The notes below the pieces were generated by a model that saw only the letters and a program-made list of their open reading frames with translations, had not been told where the DNA came from and ran no database searches. A program made the position numbers and the translations under genes. This document shows positions 23,468 through 33,218 of a stretch of 64,000 bases of DNA, in pieces; within the stretch, counting starts at the first letter, position 1; every line of letters starts with the position of its first letter. Origin of the DNA: Paramacrobiotus metropolitanus (lineage: Eukaryota; Tardigrada; Eutardigrada; Parachela; Macrobiotidae); assembly GCF_019649055.1 (NCBI RefSeq), contig NW_026570289.1:372001-436000 (forward strand). The letters are read 5' to 3'.

Positions 23468-24257
23468 CTAAAAGTGGTGCAAACTTATCGCGCGGCTACA
23501 GTAGTCTGGTAGTATTTCCCCTGCGCACAAGTCGAAAAACTTTGGGGTGCGCGTGATTAGGTAAAGCAGTGCGTTGCTCAGCAGGATCAAGTTAATTCCA
23601 TTTTGGGATAAGGATTTGTTGGCAGAAGTTGACGCGGATACCACATTGTCAGCTTGCTGCCGGTGGCTCAGAAAGACAATCAGGATTATAACGGGAAGAA
23701 GGATCAGTAAAAATGTATGAATTTTCACCGAAATCTGGGAATAAAAACAACATGGCTTGACTGTTGTTAATAAATTGATCACTGGTAAGAATTTTTACAT
23801 TTACGCCTTCACCCTAACCTTGTATGCTCTCTAGTCTCTACCGTTTGACGTTTTCTCATGACCTTTACTCTGCAACCATTACTCTGCAGTCTGGGCAAGT
23901 TCAAACGTACCGGCGCCATTCGGTTCATTCTATACCATGCAGATGACCATTCCGTGATTGGAAAACTTCTTATTCCGTAAACCAAGGGTGCCGCGACAAT
24001 TTCGAGTACGTCGCAGGGAATCGACAACATGACAAGAAAGAAAGTATGGCGAGGGCAATAACAGCGCGTGCTGCTACAACTCGCTGCAGAAATCCAAACC
24101 ATGAGGGGTTCACAATCACAAGTAGCCGTTCCCAAGAGAACACCACCAGAATCCTGGTAATAAAAACAGCACGCAGAGTAAACAGCTTGCTGTTCTTCGA
24201 TGCAAACCTTGTAGAAGCCAAGGTGCCTACTTGCCTTCCTTGAACAGCATTTTCCAA
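23468..24257 (-). pseudogene. GPCR-like fragment, copy 3
   Basis: Direct copy of 19369-20158 at an offset of 4,099 bp, with no differences I noticed in the protein-like parts. See copy 1 for motifs and breaks. Confidence 0.4.
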
Positions 24258-25200
24258 AAAAAATTAAAAAGCAGCGAACCTAATTTCAAAAATTGGCTTT
24301 TACAAATCGTCGTCAGTTCAGCAGGAAAGGCAATCGCGCCCGCCCGTTAAGGCACTTTACGGTATAGTTACGGGAAAATCACCGCGGGGGTCAGGTACTT
24401 GAAAACAGAGTTGCGAAGCGTCCCACAGTCGCAGAATCTTCTCGGCCATGTTTGTCCAGTTTTATTTTCTTTTTCAAGTACGAGGAGGGGGCAAATGGGC
24501 TCGATGCACCCGAGCAAGGGGTAACAGAGCTCGTTATCTGTGACCGTGCCTGTGCAAGACGGCCAGCCACCTAGAGACGGCAGCCCGTGCTATCATGCAG
24601 AACACTTGAAGCAGTCACTGAGCCCGATAGATTTTTGTTTCCATAGACTTGTATGCTAAACTGAATCACTTCTGTTTTGCACATTCGGGAACAAATCCAA
24701 GCAAATAACATTCCAAAAGAATCAGAAAAAATTCACGAGATTTTTGATACTACTAAACAAGTAATGATTCATGGTGCAGGACACAAGTTATAGCCATTTG
24801 CGTTTCTCGTAGACATAGCATAGAATTCGAATCAACGGTTGGGTTCCACGCACAAACTCTATGCTGTGTCTACGAGAAACATAAATGGCCATAACTTGTG
24901 TCCTGCACCATGAATCATAACTTGTTTAGTATAAAAAATCTCGTGAATTTTTTCTGATTCTTTTGGAATGTTATTTGCTTGGATTTGTTCCCGAATGTGC
25001 AAAACAGAAGTGATTCAGTTCAGCATACAAGTCTATGGAAACAAAAATCTATCGGGCTCAGTGACTGCTTCAGGTGTTCTGCGTGATAGCACGGGCTGCC
25101 GTCTCTTTGGTGGCTGGCCGTGTTGCACAGGCATGGTCACAGATAACGAGCTCTGTTACCCCTTGCTCGGGTGCATCGAGCTCATTTACCCCATCCTCGT

Positions 25201-25833
25201 ACCAAATTTTAGTAAGAAATGTCCAACAGCAAGAACGGCGACGGAAAATTTCTTTTGAACGCAAAGTTCCATCTAACTGCAGCGGAATGGTCAAAAAAGG
25301 TTTTAGCTTTTCAGACAGTGGTGGGATGGTCAGTTTAGCAGTGGTGGATACCTAGCTTTTCCCAATGACTTTGTATGTTGAAGGTTTAGAAATTTTTCTT
25401 TCAAACGTGTCTTTTTCTCCAAAAACTGATTTGTGGCGGCAAATCTACACTTTAAGGGCTATCGAATGATACATAGTCATGGCAGTTTGGTTCAGTGCGT
25501 CGAGCTCCCGGACTCAACAAAGATTAAGGCTTACGCGATTATTATATAGAGATATCAGTATGATGTAACCTATGTACTGATTATCATAACCCGAAGAAAT
25601 ACACACCTAAAGGAATTTTATGCGCGACAGTACCTAGGCGGGATCGCGCCGGTATGTTGCAGCCTGGTTCATTGTTGCCGAGCAGGAAAATGGCAAAATT
25701 ACTAAAGGGTGCTGGGCCGTAAAAAGGCTTCCAATTAAAACCGGTTAATACTCTGTAGTCTGCAGGTTATGCGCCATTTTTTTACAGACCTCTGCCCTCT
25801 TTAGTAACATCAAAATTATTTTTCTCACTCTGT
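25201..25833. other. Unique sequence between the palindrome array and the 5' LTR
   Basis: No complete gene. On the minus strand just before the LTR (25833 down to 25745) a short frame is open, but it shows no M13 peptidase motif. It is therefore not clear that this flank is the missing continuation of the gene at 56131-58268. Confidence 0.4.
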
Positions 25834-26269
25834 TGTCAGAGGCACATGACTGCGCCTGGTGCATACGGCCCACCATGGACGTACTTGCACTCATGCTTGC
25901 CATATCGCCTCTCTCGCTGTACGTACGTGTGCTGCTGCACTGCACTCATATCCGCTGAAGCGGGTATACGCGGCGCACACACTGAGCATACTTGCTCTCT
26001 CGTCCCTCTCTCGCTGTATGACTCAGCGCTCGTACGCTCGCGTTGGATCGAGTCCAGTCTGCGCATCATCACACAGCTGATGGCACACAGCACGTGCTTG
26101 CCGCCAGTTGCTTCTTTCACGCCTTGACGAACGCTCAAGAGCTCTTCTAGCATTCACTTGCTTGCTTAGCCATCAGTGCTTTGTTTTGCTTTCCCTGCTA
26201 TTACGCAGCATTGTTCCTTTATTTGTACAATAAAGCACACTCGTGATCTCCTCGCGCTTGCCTGTTACA
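25834..26269 (+). repeat. 5' LTR (436 bp)
   Basis: Near-identical to 55694-56130. Poly(A) signal AATAAA at 26229-26234 lies 35 bases from the right end, consistent with a short R-U5. It is rich in TCTCGCTGTA-type words. No convincing TATA box is seen. Confidence 0.95.
26229..26234 (+). terminator. LTR poly(A) signal
   Basis: AATAAA followed by GCACACTCGTGATCTCC. The same signal in the 3' LTR (56090-56095) would end the genomic RNA. Confidence 0.6.
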
Positions 26270-26287
26270 TGGTAAGCAGAATCGTTT
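26270..26287 (+). other. Primer-binding site candidate overlapping a splice donor
   Basis: TGGTAAGCAGAATCG starts directly after the LTR. TGG pairs with the tRNA CCA end. The following bases resemble initiator-Met tRNA 3' complement with an insertion and mismatches, so tRNA identity is uncertain. The same bases contain ATG|GTAAGC, a strong consensus 5' splice site with GT at 26272-26273. Confidence 0.5.
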
Positions 26288-27579
26288 GGTTTTCTTTCAA
26301 CGGACCCTTTGAGGAGACGGTGAAGGCTCAATTCACGGAGAACTTGTGAGGAACCTGAAAGTCACTGTCAGATAGATTGCTGAAGCAATCTCTGCCCTTG
26401 ACTTTGATCAGAACGGTCGCATCGTCTTACAGCTGAGGAAAACGAGGATCACTGAAGTGATTCTTGCCCAGCTGGTGAGCACAGTTCCTTGGTCTCTTCC
26501 ACATTGAAGAGCGGAATCTCATTTCCCAACAGCACGGACTTTTCTTCTCCCAACTGACGGATCAGACTCGAACGAGAGTCTGCAGCGCGATAGGATTACT
26601 CCAATCATACGGGGACCTTCGCTTTGAACAGCGACCCGCAACTTTACTCGCGGATTTCAGCACGGAAACGACGGATTTCCGACCTCGGACGGAGGAAATC
26701 GACCGGAACCGACACCGACACCGACACTGGTAAAGTCACGGTTATAGGTCGATTTTAGCCGAAACTAGGTCGGCTTTTCACTTTCTAGCGGTAGAAAACA
26801 ATTTCTATCCGTAAATTTAAAATTTCTAACGGTGAAAAAGTAATTTTCGACGGAGAAACCGACTCGGAATTTTGCTTTTGGTCGAGAACCGACCTGCTAG
26901 GTCAACGAACCTGTCTAGACAGTTAGACAAAGGCTAACCGGCAACAGGTCGGAAATTCTCTTATTTTTGATTTCTAACGGTGTTTCGACCACCAGAAAAT
27001 TTTCTTAATTAATAAAATTAATTTCTAACGGTTAAAAACTTCAAAATCCGAGCTAGATCGACCTTCTAGCCGAGCAAAAATAATTTGTTTTTCTAACGGG
27101 AAATAGCGCGAAAATTCTCGAACTTCCTTGTGACGTCATAACGACCGCTTATCAGTACTTAAGAGGCAGCCAATCAGCGTGCAGGGGAAAGTTCCCATAG
27201 CTTAACATAGGCGTGATTCATCGTTTTTTGCAAATTTTGCACGCGGCTCGCATTCTGTGACGTAGGCAGAAGTGCAAGACCACTTAACCTGTTACGTCAC
27301 ACTGGTCAGCACAGTAACATAGGACGTACTACACCGTACTACTATTACGTACTGTACTGTACCATAGTACTGTATACTAATACCCTGTGTACTGAGTCAC
27401 CAACAGACACATCAACAACAACAACAACATTTCACCGGACGTTCCTGACCCTTGGAAGTTCCTGAACAAAAAGACATTTCTGATTTTGCCGAACATCTTC
27501 ACACAGAAGATTGTTCGACTTTCTCTTCTAACGGATTAAACTTTTAAGGCTCCACCAGAGCCGACCTGACTTGACAACA
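26288..27579 (+). other. Retrotransposon leader with TTCTAACGG repeats
   Basis: A 1.3 kb untranslated leader. TTCTAACGG or close variants recur near 26824, 26972, 27024, 27091 and 27527. Each contains CTAAC, the metazoan branch-point consensus. Inverted CCGAC/GTCGG words also occur (26690-26780). No long ORF is present. Its end (27480-27579) holds a pyrimidine-rich stretch and an AG ahead of the gag ATG. Confidence 0.55.
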
Positions 27580-30500
27580 ATGTCGAATCCCCGAGAAGAT
27601 CAGTACGCGAGAAAGTTCAACACGGACTATTCTCGGCGTGCGAACATGACCGGGAAGTACTCACTCGGTACGCCGGTCAAGATAAAAGTCAGCCGTCCTC
27701 AACCGACTCGACTAAGTCGGCCGAAGCAAGGGAGAAGCGCAACGAGCGGATCCTCCTTGCCGACTCGAATCCAACCTCGGATGACAGTTTTGAGGACGCC
27801 CGGGATAAAACATTCCTGGAAGCCCCAGCTGACACAGCAGCCCCGTCCCACCCGACCAAGGGGGATGCGGAACAGCCGCAAGCTGAGACCACATTGTCTC
27901 ATACCGACCTGGATTCGAGCTCACACAGAGCTCAAGGCTCGGTAGTCACAAAGACAACCGAGCTCGGACGGCATTCACCCAACAGGACGGAAGAGGTGCC
28001 GAAGCCGACTTCGCCCAACATGGACGCTCCGACTAACCAAGTCGGAAGGAAATCGCCGACCACACAGGCCGAGCGAAAATCTCCGACTAAGCAAGTCGGT
28101 GAACAACAACCTACGGTGGCCGACCAACAAATGGTCGACCAGCCGCCGGCAAAAGAAGTCGGTCAACAGCAGGCCGACCTGCCACAAACTCACGGGACCG
28201 AACAACCGACTTCGACCGGAATGGATAAGCCGACAACAGAAGTCGGCAATGTCCAACCGACCACACAGGTCGGAAGGATTTCACCGACCTCGAAAGTCGG
28301 AGAAAAGGAAGTCGGCAACAAGCAACCGACTTCCCTGGAACGGCAACCAACCGACACAAAGTCGGATGCGGCCGTCCAGCCGACTAAAATACCAACGAAC
28401 GAGGTACCGACCGCCAGAAGCTCGCCCAGCTGGACCACCAATACCGGCGTCCACCGGGATCATTTCACCGTTGAGCCGACTTTCGCCAACCGGAAGCGAG
28501 TCGACTCGAGTAACTGAAGCTCAACAAACGGCGAAGCCGACTAAGGCGACACAAAGTCGACCAGTCGACCTGAAGATCCGACCATCACCGTTAATGTTCG
28601 AACCTGGTGAACTTGGTAGCGAAAGAACCCCGACACCGAACGACGAAGTCTTTGACACAACAAAGGTGTCAAGACCGAACAGTGCGGACGGATTCTTCAC
28701 AACACCGGTGAAGTCCAACCAGGACGACCTCACCTACCAGGCCAGTACACTCGAATATACGGCCGAGAAGTGGATAGCGGCAACACCGCCCGAAAGGATC
28801 GTAGACGTTGACCTACTCCGCTCGAGATGCCGTAGACTGATCACTCAGATCGCTTTGGCAGACAGAATTATCGACTCGGCGGGAAAATCGCTCCGAAACT
28901 CGGAAGATACCCATCGGCTCGAACGAAGCAAATGGGAACGCGAAATGGCCGACGCCAACAAAGGCATCGCCATCCAACAACGGGAAATTGACCGGCTGAA
29001 TGCCATATTGAAGCGTACCGACCAACCGTGTCGGCATGACATCGACGAAGCTACTACACTCAAGGGCATGTTGGATCGATCCATGGATGCGGTTCACGAG
29101 CTGAACCGAGAACTCGCCGAAGCGAACAAAGCGCTCGAAGAAGCCCAAAAAGACCTGGCCGATGTGCAGACCGCACTGGTCGAGTCGGAGCAGGCAGCTG
29201 GAGCGTTCCACCAGCAACTTAACACGGCCAACGAAGAAGCCGAGGTCTATCGAAACGAAGTCGATAGATATGTGGTGGAACTGAAGAAGGCCGACGACGA
29301 GATCGACCGCCTAACACACAGAGTCGACGAGCTCGAGGCGGAAATCGAACTTGTCTTCACCAGAATGGGACGACGGTTCATCGACGAGAACGCTCGGGAC
29401 ATGGGCTTTCCTAACCAAAGGACAGCCGATGTCGACCTGGTGGAAGCAAACGCCCAGCTGGCTGACCAGGTCCATGGACTGAACCAAGTCCTTAAGGAGG
29501 AACAGAAACTCCGAGCTCAACTTGAGTACAACTTGAACGAGGCCCAAAAGGTAAACGAGGCGCAACACAGTCGCATCCTTTACCTGGAGGCCCGTGAAGT
29601 CGAACTGTACGACTTCGGCGAACAGGCTGCCCGTAATCTCACAGATATGATGCGGCAAATGGACGAAATGGACATCGAAACAAGATGTCTGAGGGAAGAA
29701 AAGAAACACCTGGAACAAAGCCAGGTCGAACTTCCCCCATACCAAGAACATAGTCGGGTTGAACCTCCCTCATACCGGACGTCCATGGCACAGGATCAAC
29801 AGTCGTCACGAACAATAAGTGACATCCTGTGGGGAATTAACCCGACCCAGGAAATGGTGAAGAAGGAGAACAACACCTCCTACTTCGTCGGAGTCGTAAC
29901 AACCGACCCGAGTGTGGGAACAATCCCACAACCACCAGCAGTACCGAGTGCTCCGGAACCGGAACACAACACGTCGACCGCGGCACCACGAGTGCCAACG
30001 ACGAACGTGGCGACAACGATGTCGGCTGGTGCGTATACCAGCACCTCGTACGCGACGCGCACAACAATGTACGCGCCGGTACCTAATGCCAGAGGAGACC
30101 GGACGACGAACGCCGAACGTCTCCCAATCCAGCCACCAAGACCTGGCATGGAGGCATACCGGCCACCACGGACGAATTCCAACCCGAACTTGCTCCGCCA
30201 GAACCCGCAGTTCGACCTTGAACGCGGGCGAGCTCGGTCATTCAACACGACTGACCAGCAGCAGGACGGACGAAACGGAGAAGACAGCTCCGACCAACAA
30301 GGTCGGAGGCCCCCAAACCGACCTACACAAAGTCGGATGCCGGCTCAGGGAACACAGCCCGACCGGTACGGAAGAGTCTACGACCAGCCAAGTGGATTCT
30401 ACCCGCAGGCGCCGAGACAAAATCGAGCGCCTCCACCACAACAGTATGAAGGACAGCCCCAACAGCCTCGTCACACAGACCAGGCTCAGGCTCGACATCC

Positions 30501-32211
30501 GCAACAGGACGGATACGAAGGCCATGACGACGATGCCTACCAACAGGAGGCGTACGAAGACCAACAAGGTCACATGCCATACGTCAATCCACCACCCGCC
30601 CCGGCTGCACAACAAGCTGCGCCGGCGGCACACCCAAATCCCTTGGAACAAAATCCAGCACACGTTGCTTTGGTACGAGCAATAGCCCACGGACGTCGGC
30701 AACCCTTACCACCGTTCGACGGGGACCACACCAAACTTCATGGGTGGCTCAAGCAAATCCGAAGCCTGTATCGTCAAGCCCAACGATGGTATGAAGACGA
30801 TCAGACCTTCATGTCCGACTTGATAGCCGAACTGGACGGCCAAGCGAAAGAATGGCATACCCTCGAAGCCGCCGGAGAACCACTCGGCGGATGGCCAGTC
30901 AACTTATGGCTGACCAAATTCGAGCAGAGATTTGCGGACAAAAACAAAGAAGTGAACATGATATCCAGGATTAACAAACGGATATTCCGTTTCGGCGAAG
31001 AAACGCCGGAACAATACTACGACGCAATGATGTTCATGAAGTCCCAAGTCCCGACGGTCACAGACCAAATCATACTGTACCACCTTAAGGAGAACGTTCA
31101 TGAGCCCCAACTGCGGGCGGCCCTGGAAATCAGGATGCCGTCAACGCCGATCGAGTTCCGTGACTACCTGCGGGACTTCGTTAACGGCAAGGAAATGTAC
31201 GAGGTACGCAAGTCGCGTGACAGCGACTACGCTAGAGTTCGGGCAGCAACACCTGCACCTGTCCCGACTCCACCTCCGGCGATACCGCAACAGACCGGAT
31301 ATCAGCCCCACATGATGCCGGGATACCAAACTCCAACGGCACAGTACGGACAACTAAGTCCGGCCCCGACGCCACCGGTGCAACAAGCACCAGTCCAGCA
31401 ACAGACGTGGGCAGGCGCGGTAGCAGCGAACCTGAATCCCCCGGCACCTGGAGTTGGAGCCCCCGTTAACAACTACGGCGGCCCACCTGGTTTTGGTTAC
31501 GGACAGAACCCCAGTTAACGGAACCTACGGCGGCCCAGGTTATAGCTCGGGCGGTAACCAAAACAACACAGGTTTTGGTTACGGACAGAACTCGAACCAG
31601 GGTACTCCGCATACGGACAGTATCCTCCACAAGGATACGGCGGCGGAGGTTATGGTCGCGGAAAAGGACGCGGCGGGAATCGCGGCCGTGGGAACTTCCC
31701 TAACCGCGGCGGAGGCGGCGGCCCACAAGGCAACCGACCTCCCCAGGCACAACAAAGTGCTCGGCAAGGAACATCGTACGTCGATAAGATGGAGGCGGCC
31801 TTCTTCCAGTGGACGAAGGACAAGACCTTCCGATGCAGGCACTGCATGTTCAACAACCATGACGAGTCGCGCTGCATCTATGGCTCGGATAACAATCCGA
31901 ACCTTCGGTGGTACGACGACTGGTACCGCCGATACTCGACGAATGGCCCGGTAGGCTCGGTGAATCCCTTCTGGAAGGACATCGTGCCGCCGCCACGCCA
32001 ACGCCAACAGGCAGGAGGCTCGGGTAGCCCCGGTAACAGAAACCGGTCGCCCGGCCAGGGGAATGGCGGAAACCGCAACAATAGCGGTGGGAACCAACAA
32101 GGTTCCCCGGCATACAGAGAACCGTTGCCGCCCCGCCAGTCGCTAAACTCGACGCCACCCAACAATGGGCCGGCTCGGAGTAACTCCCCGGGAAACGCCC
32201 AAGGTCGATGA
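27580..32211 (+). CDS. gag: gag: coiled-coil extension, capsid, RGG box, CCHC zinc knuckle; several frame breaks
   Basis: Starts at ATG 27580 (MSNPREDQYARKF). From the 5' end: low-complexity PT..VG repeats (27700-28480), a long coiled coil (28800-29740, e.g. ELNRELAEANKALEEAQKDL), a Pro/Gln-rich linker, then a Retrotrans_gag-type capsid (30710-31230: PPFDGDHTKLHGWLKQI, EWHTLEA, FEQRFADKN). Next come a GFGYGQN repeat and RGG box (31450-31760), and a CX2CX4HX4C knuckle (31834-31875). Capsid assembles the particle and the knuckle binds RNA. The frame changes near 27675, about 28480, at 31512 (CCCC run; in-frame TAA at 31516) and near 31597 (GGG run). These returns to the original frame suggest one-base homopolymer errors or decay. 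The longest single open part is 28099-31518. Gag here is several times the usual Ty3 size. Confidence 0.85.
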
Positions 32212-33218
32212 GCTCCGGTGACTCATTCGACCTCCAACATCCGACCGAACCACCGGACAAGGATAACCCCACTAATCAGCCGCTAACTTCCCGGAACGAA
32301 CCGAACTTCCCAACGACGATTGAGGAAGGCTACCAACAGGTAGCCACTATCCTCCAACTACTCGGACTGAACGAAAACAGCTCCGAAGAGGACTTCGCAA
32401 AGGCGATATCGGCCTCCACAAAGGAGGCGGAGACGGCTCGGAAGTTAGCCGCTCAGTTCGGCGTGTACGCCAACGACGGCACCGTCGAAGCGTGGCCCGG
32501 GATGCAACAAGCACTCGAGGCGACCGACCCAGCCCCTCGATTTGAAGCTGGAACGTCGGAGGTCGGAACGCAGAAATTGCCCGACCTAAGCAGTGCGAAC
32601 AAAGCGACTGCGCCGTCCGTCACACAAAGTGACGTAGTACGGCCCGGCCACGGAAGTTGGACCGGATTGCCGGTGAGGATAAACTCAACCGAGCAGGCCA
32701 GACGATGCCCAAGACGCGGAGGACCGGGACGCCGATTCACGCACCGGGGCAACAGAAACTTCCCCAATGTATCATCCGGACGCGCAACGGATAGATACGC
32801 TGCGACAATGGCAGCCATCGACCTCACCGAAGAATCGGAAGGAGAAGTCGAAGAATGGGAAACGGTCCCATTGGGAGCACAGGTACCCGTTTACTCTCGG
32901 CCGGGAGAAGCGGACCTCTTCCAGCCAAAAGAGCGACCAGCTAGAACGATAGCCAGTTCTCGAACATTCCTGAACCTCGACTATATGTGGTCGAAATTGA
33001 GGCCAACAGACACCTCAATAGAGGAACGGATACTGGCTCAGGCACAACGGTTCCGAACCGCCAAATTACCGGAGGACGGAGTAGCTAACCGACCTGAGGT
33101 ACAGGAAGCGGGTGAAGTCGGAGTCGAACTTACACAAAGTTCAACTCAACAGCCAGCCGACCACGGACCGGTGTCACTAATTCCCATCAAACCAACGATA
33201 CGGGAAGTAACCTTTTGA
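32208..33218 (+). CDS. ORF2, 336 aa, between gag and pol, unknown function
   Basis: The ATG (32208-32210) overlaps the gag TGA (32209-32211) as ATGA, so termination-reinitiation or a -1 shift could supply it. The N-terminal third has a helical region (EEGYQQVATILQLLGLNE, then DFAKAISASTKEAETARKLA). The middle is Arg/Gly-rich (RRCPRRGGPGRRFTHRG), likely nucleic-acid binding. Then an acidic stretch (DLTEESEGEVEEWETVP) and a C-terminal region with RTFLNLDYMWSKLRPTD. No known family is recognised. It ends ACC-TTT-TGA at 33210-33218. A +1 slip of the Phe tRNA on TTTT would enter the pol frame, so it may be the N-terminal part of a fusion with pol. If TTTT were really TTT, ORF2 and pol would be one frame. 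Confidence 0.75.
   Translation: MSSGDSFDLQHPTEPPDKDNPTNQPLTSRNEPNFPTTIEEGYQQVATILQLLGLNENSSEEDFAKAISASTKEAETARKLAAQFGVYANDGTVEAWPGMQQALEATDPAPRFEAGTSEVGTQKLPDLSSANKATAPSVTQSDVVRPGHGSWTGLPVRINSTEQARRCPRRGGPGRRFTHRGNRNFPNVSSGRATDRYAATMAAIDLTEESEGEVEEWETVPLGAQVPVYSRPGEADLFQPKERPARTIASSRTFLNLDYMWSKLRPTDTSIEERILAQAQRFRTAKLPEDGVANRPEVQEAGEVGVELTQSSTQQPADHGPVSLIPIKPTIREVTF

Larger units (their letters stand above)
18234..25200. mobile_element. Nested palindrome array with 4.1 kb direct period
   Basis: Four palindromes overlap end to end. P1 is 18234-19146 (centre near 18690). P2 runs about 18840-22640 (centre near 20740, arms about 1.9 kb). P3 is about 22331-23245 (centre near 22788). P4 is about 24480-25190 (centre near 24833). 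P1+P2 and P3+P4 form a direct repeat offset by 4,097-4,099 bp. Arms differ by only scattered substitutions and small indels. The P2 loop (about 20721-20768) is exactly inverted in P4, while the loops of P1 and P3 have the same orientation. No transposase is seen apart from the ORF at 17851-18459. This resembles foldback elements or an amplicon made by repeated strand-switching. Confidence 0.85.

Noticed and set aside
18234-25200. CRISPR-like spaced repeats
   Set aside because: The repeats alternate orientation, lack uniform spacers, and lie in a eukaryotic genome.
25745-25833. C-terminal end of the M13-like gene left of the 5' LTR
   Set aside because: The open minus-strand frame is short, has no M13 motif, and without a target duplication there is no evidence that the two flanks were once adjacent.
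25846-26153. Open frames inside the LTRs as coding genes
   Set aside because: Both strands are open by composition (repeated TCTCGCTGTA-like words), and the frames overlap LTR regulatory sequence in both copies.
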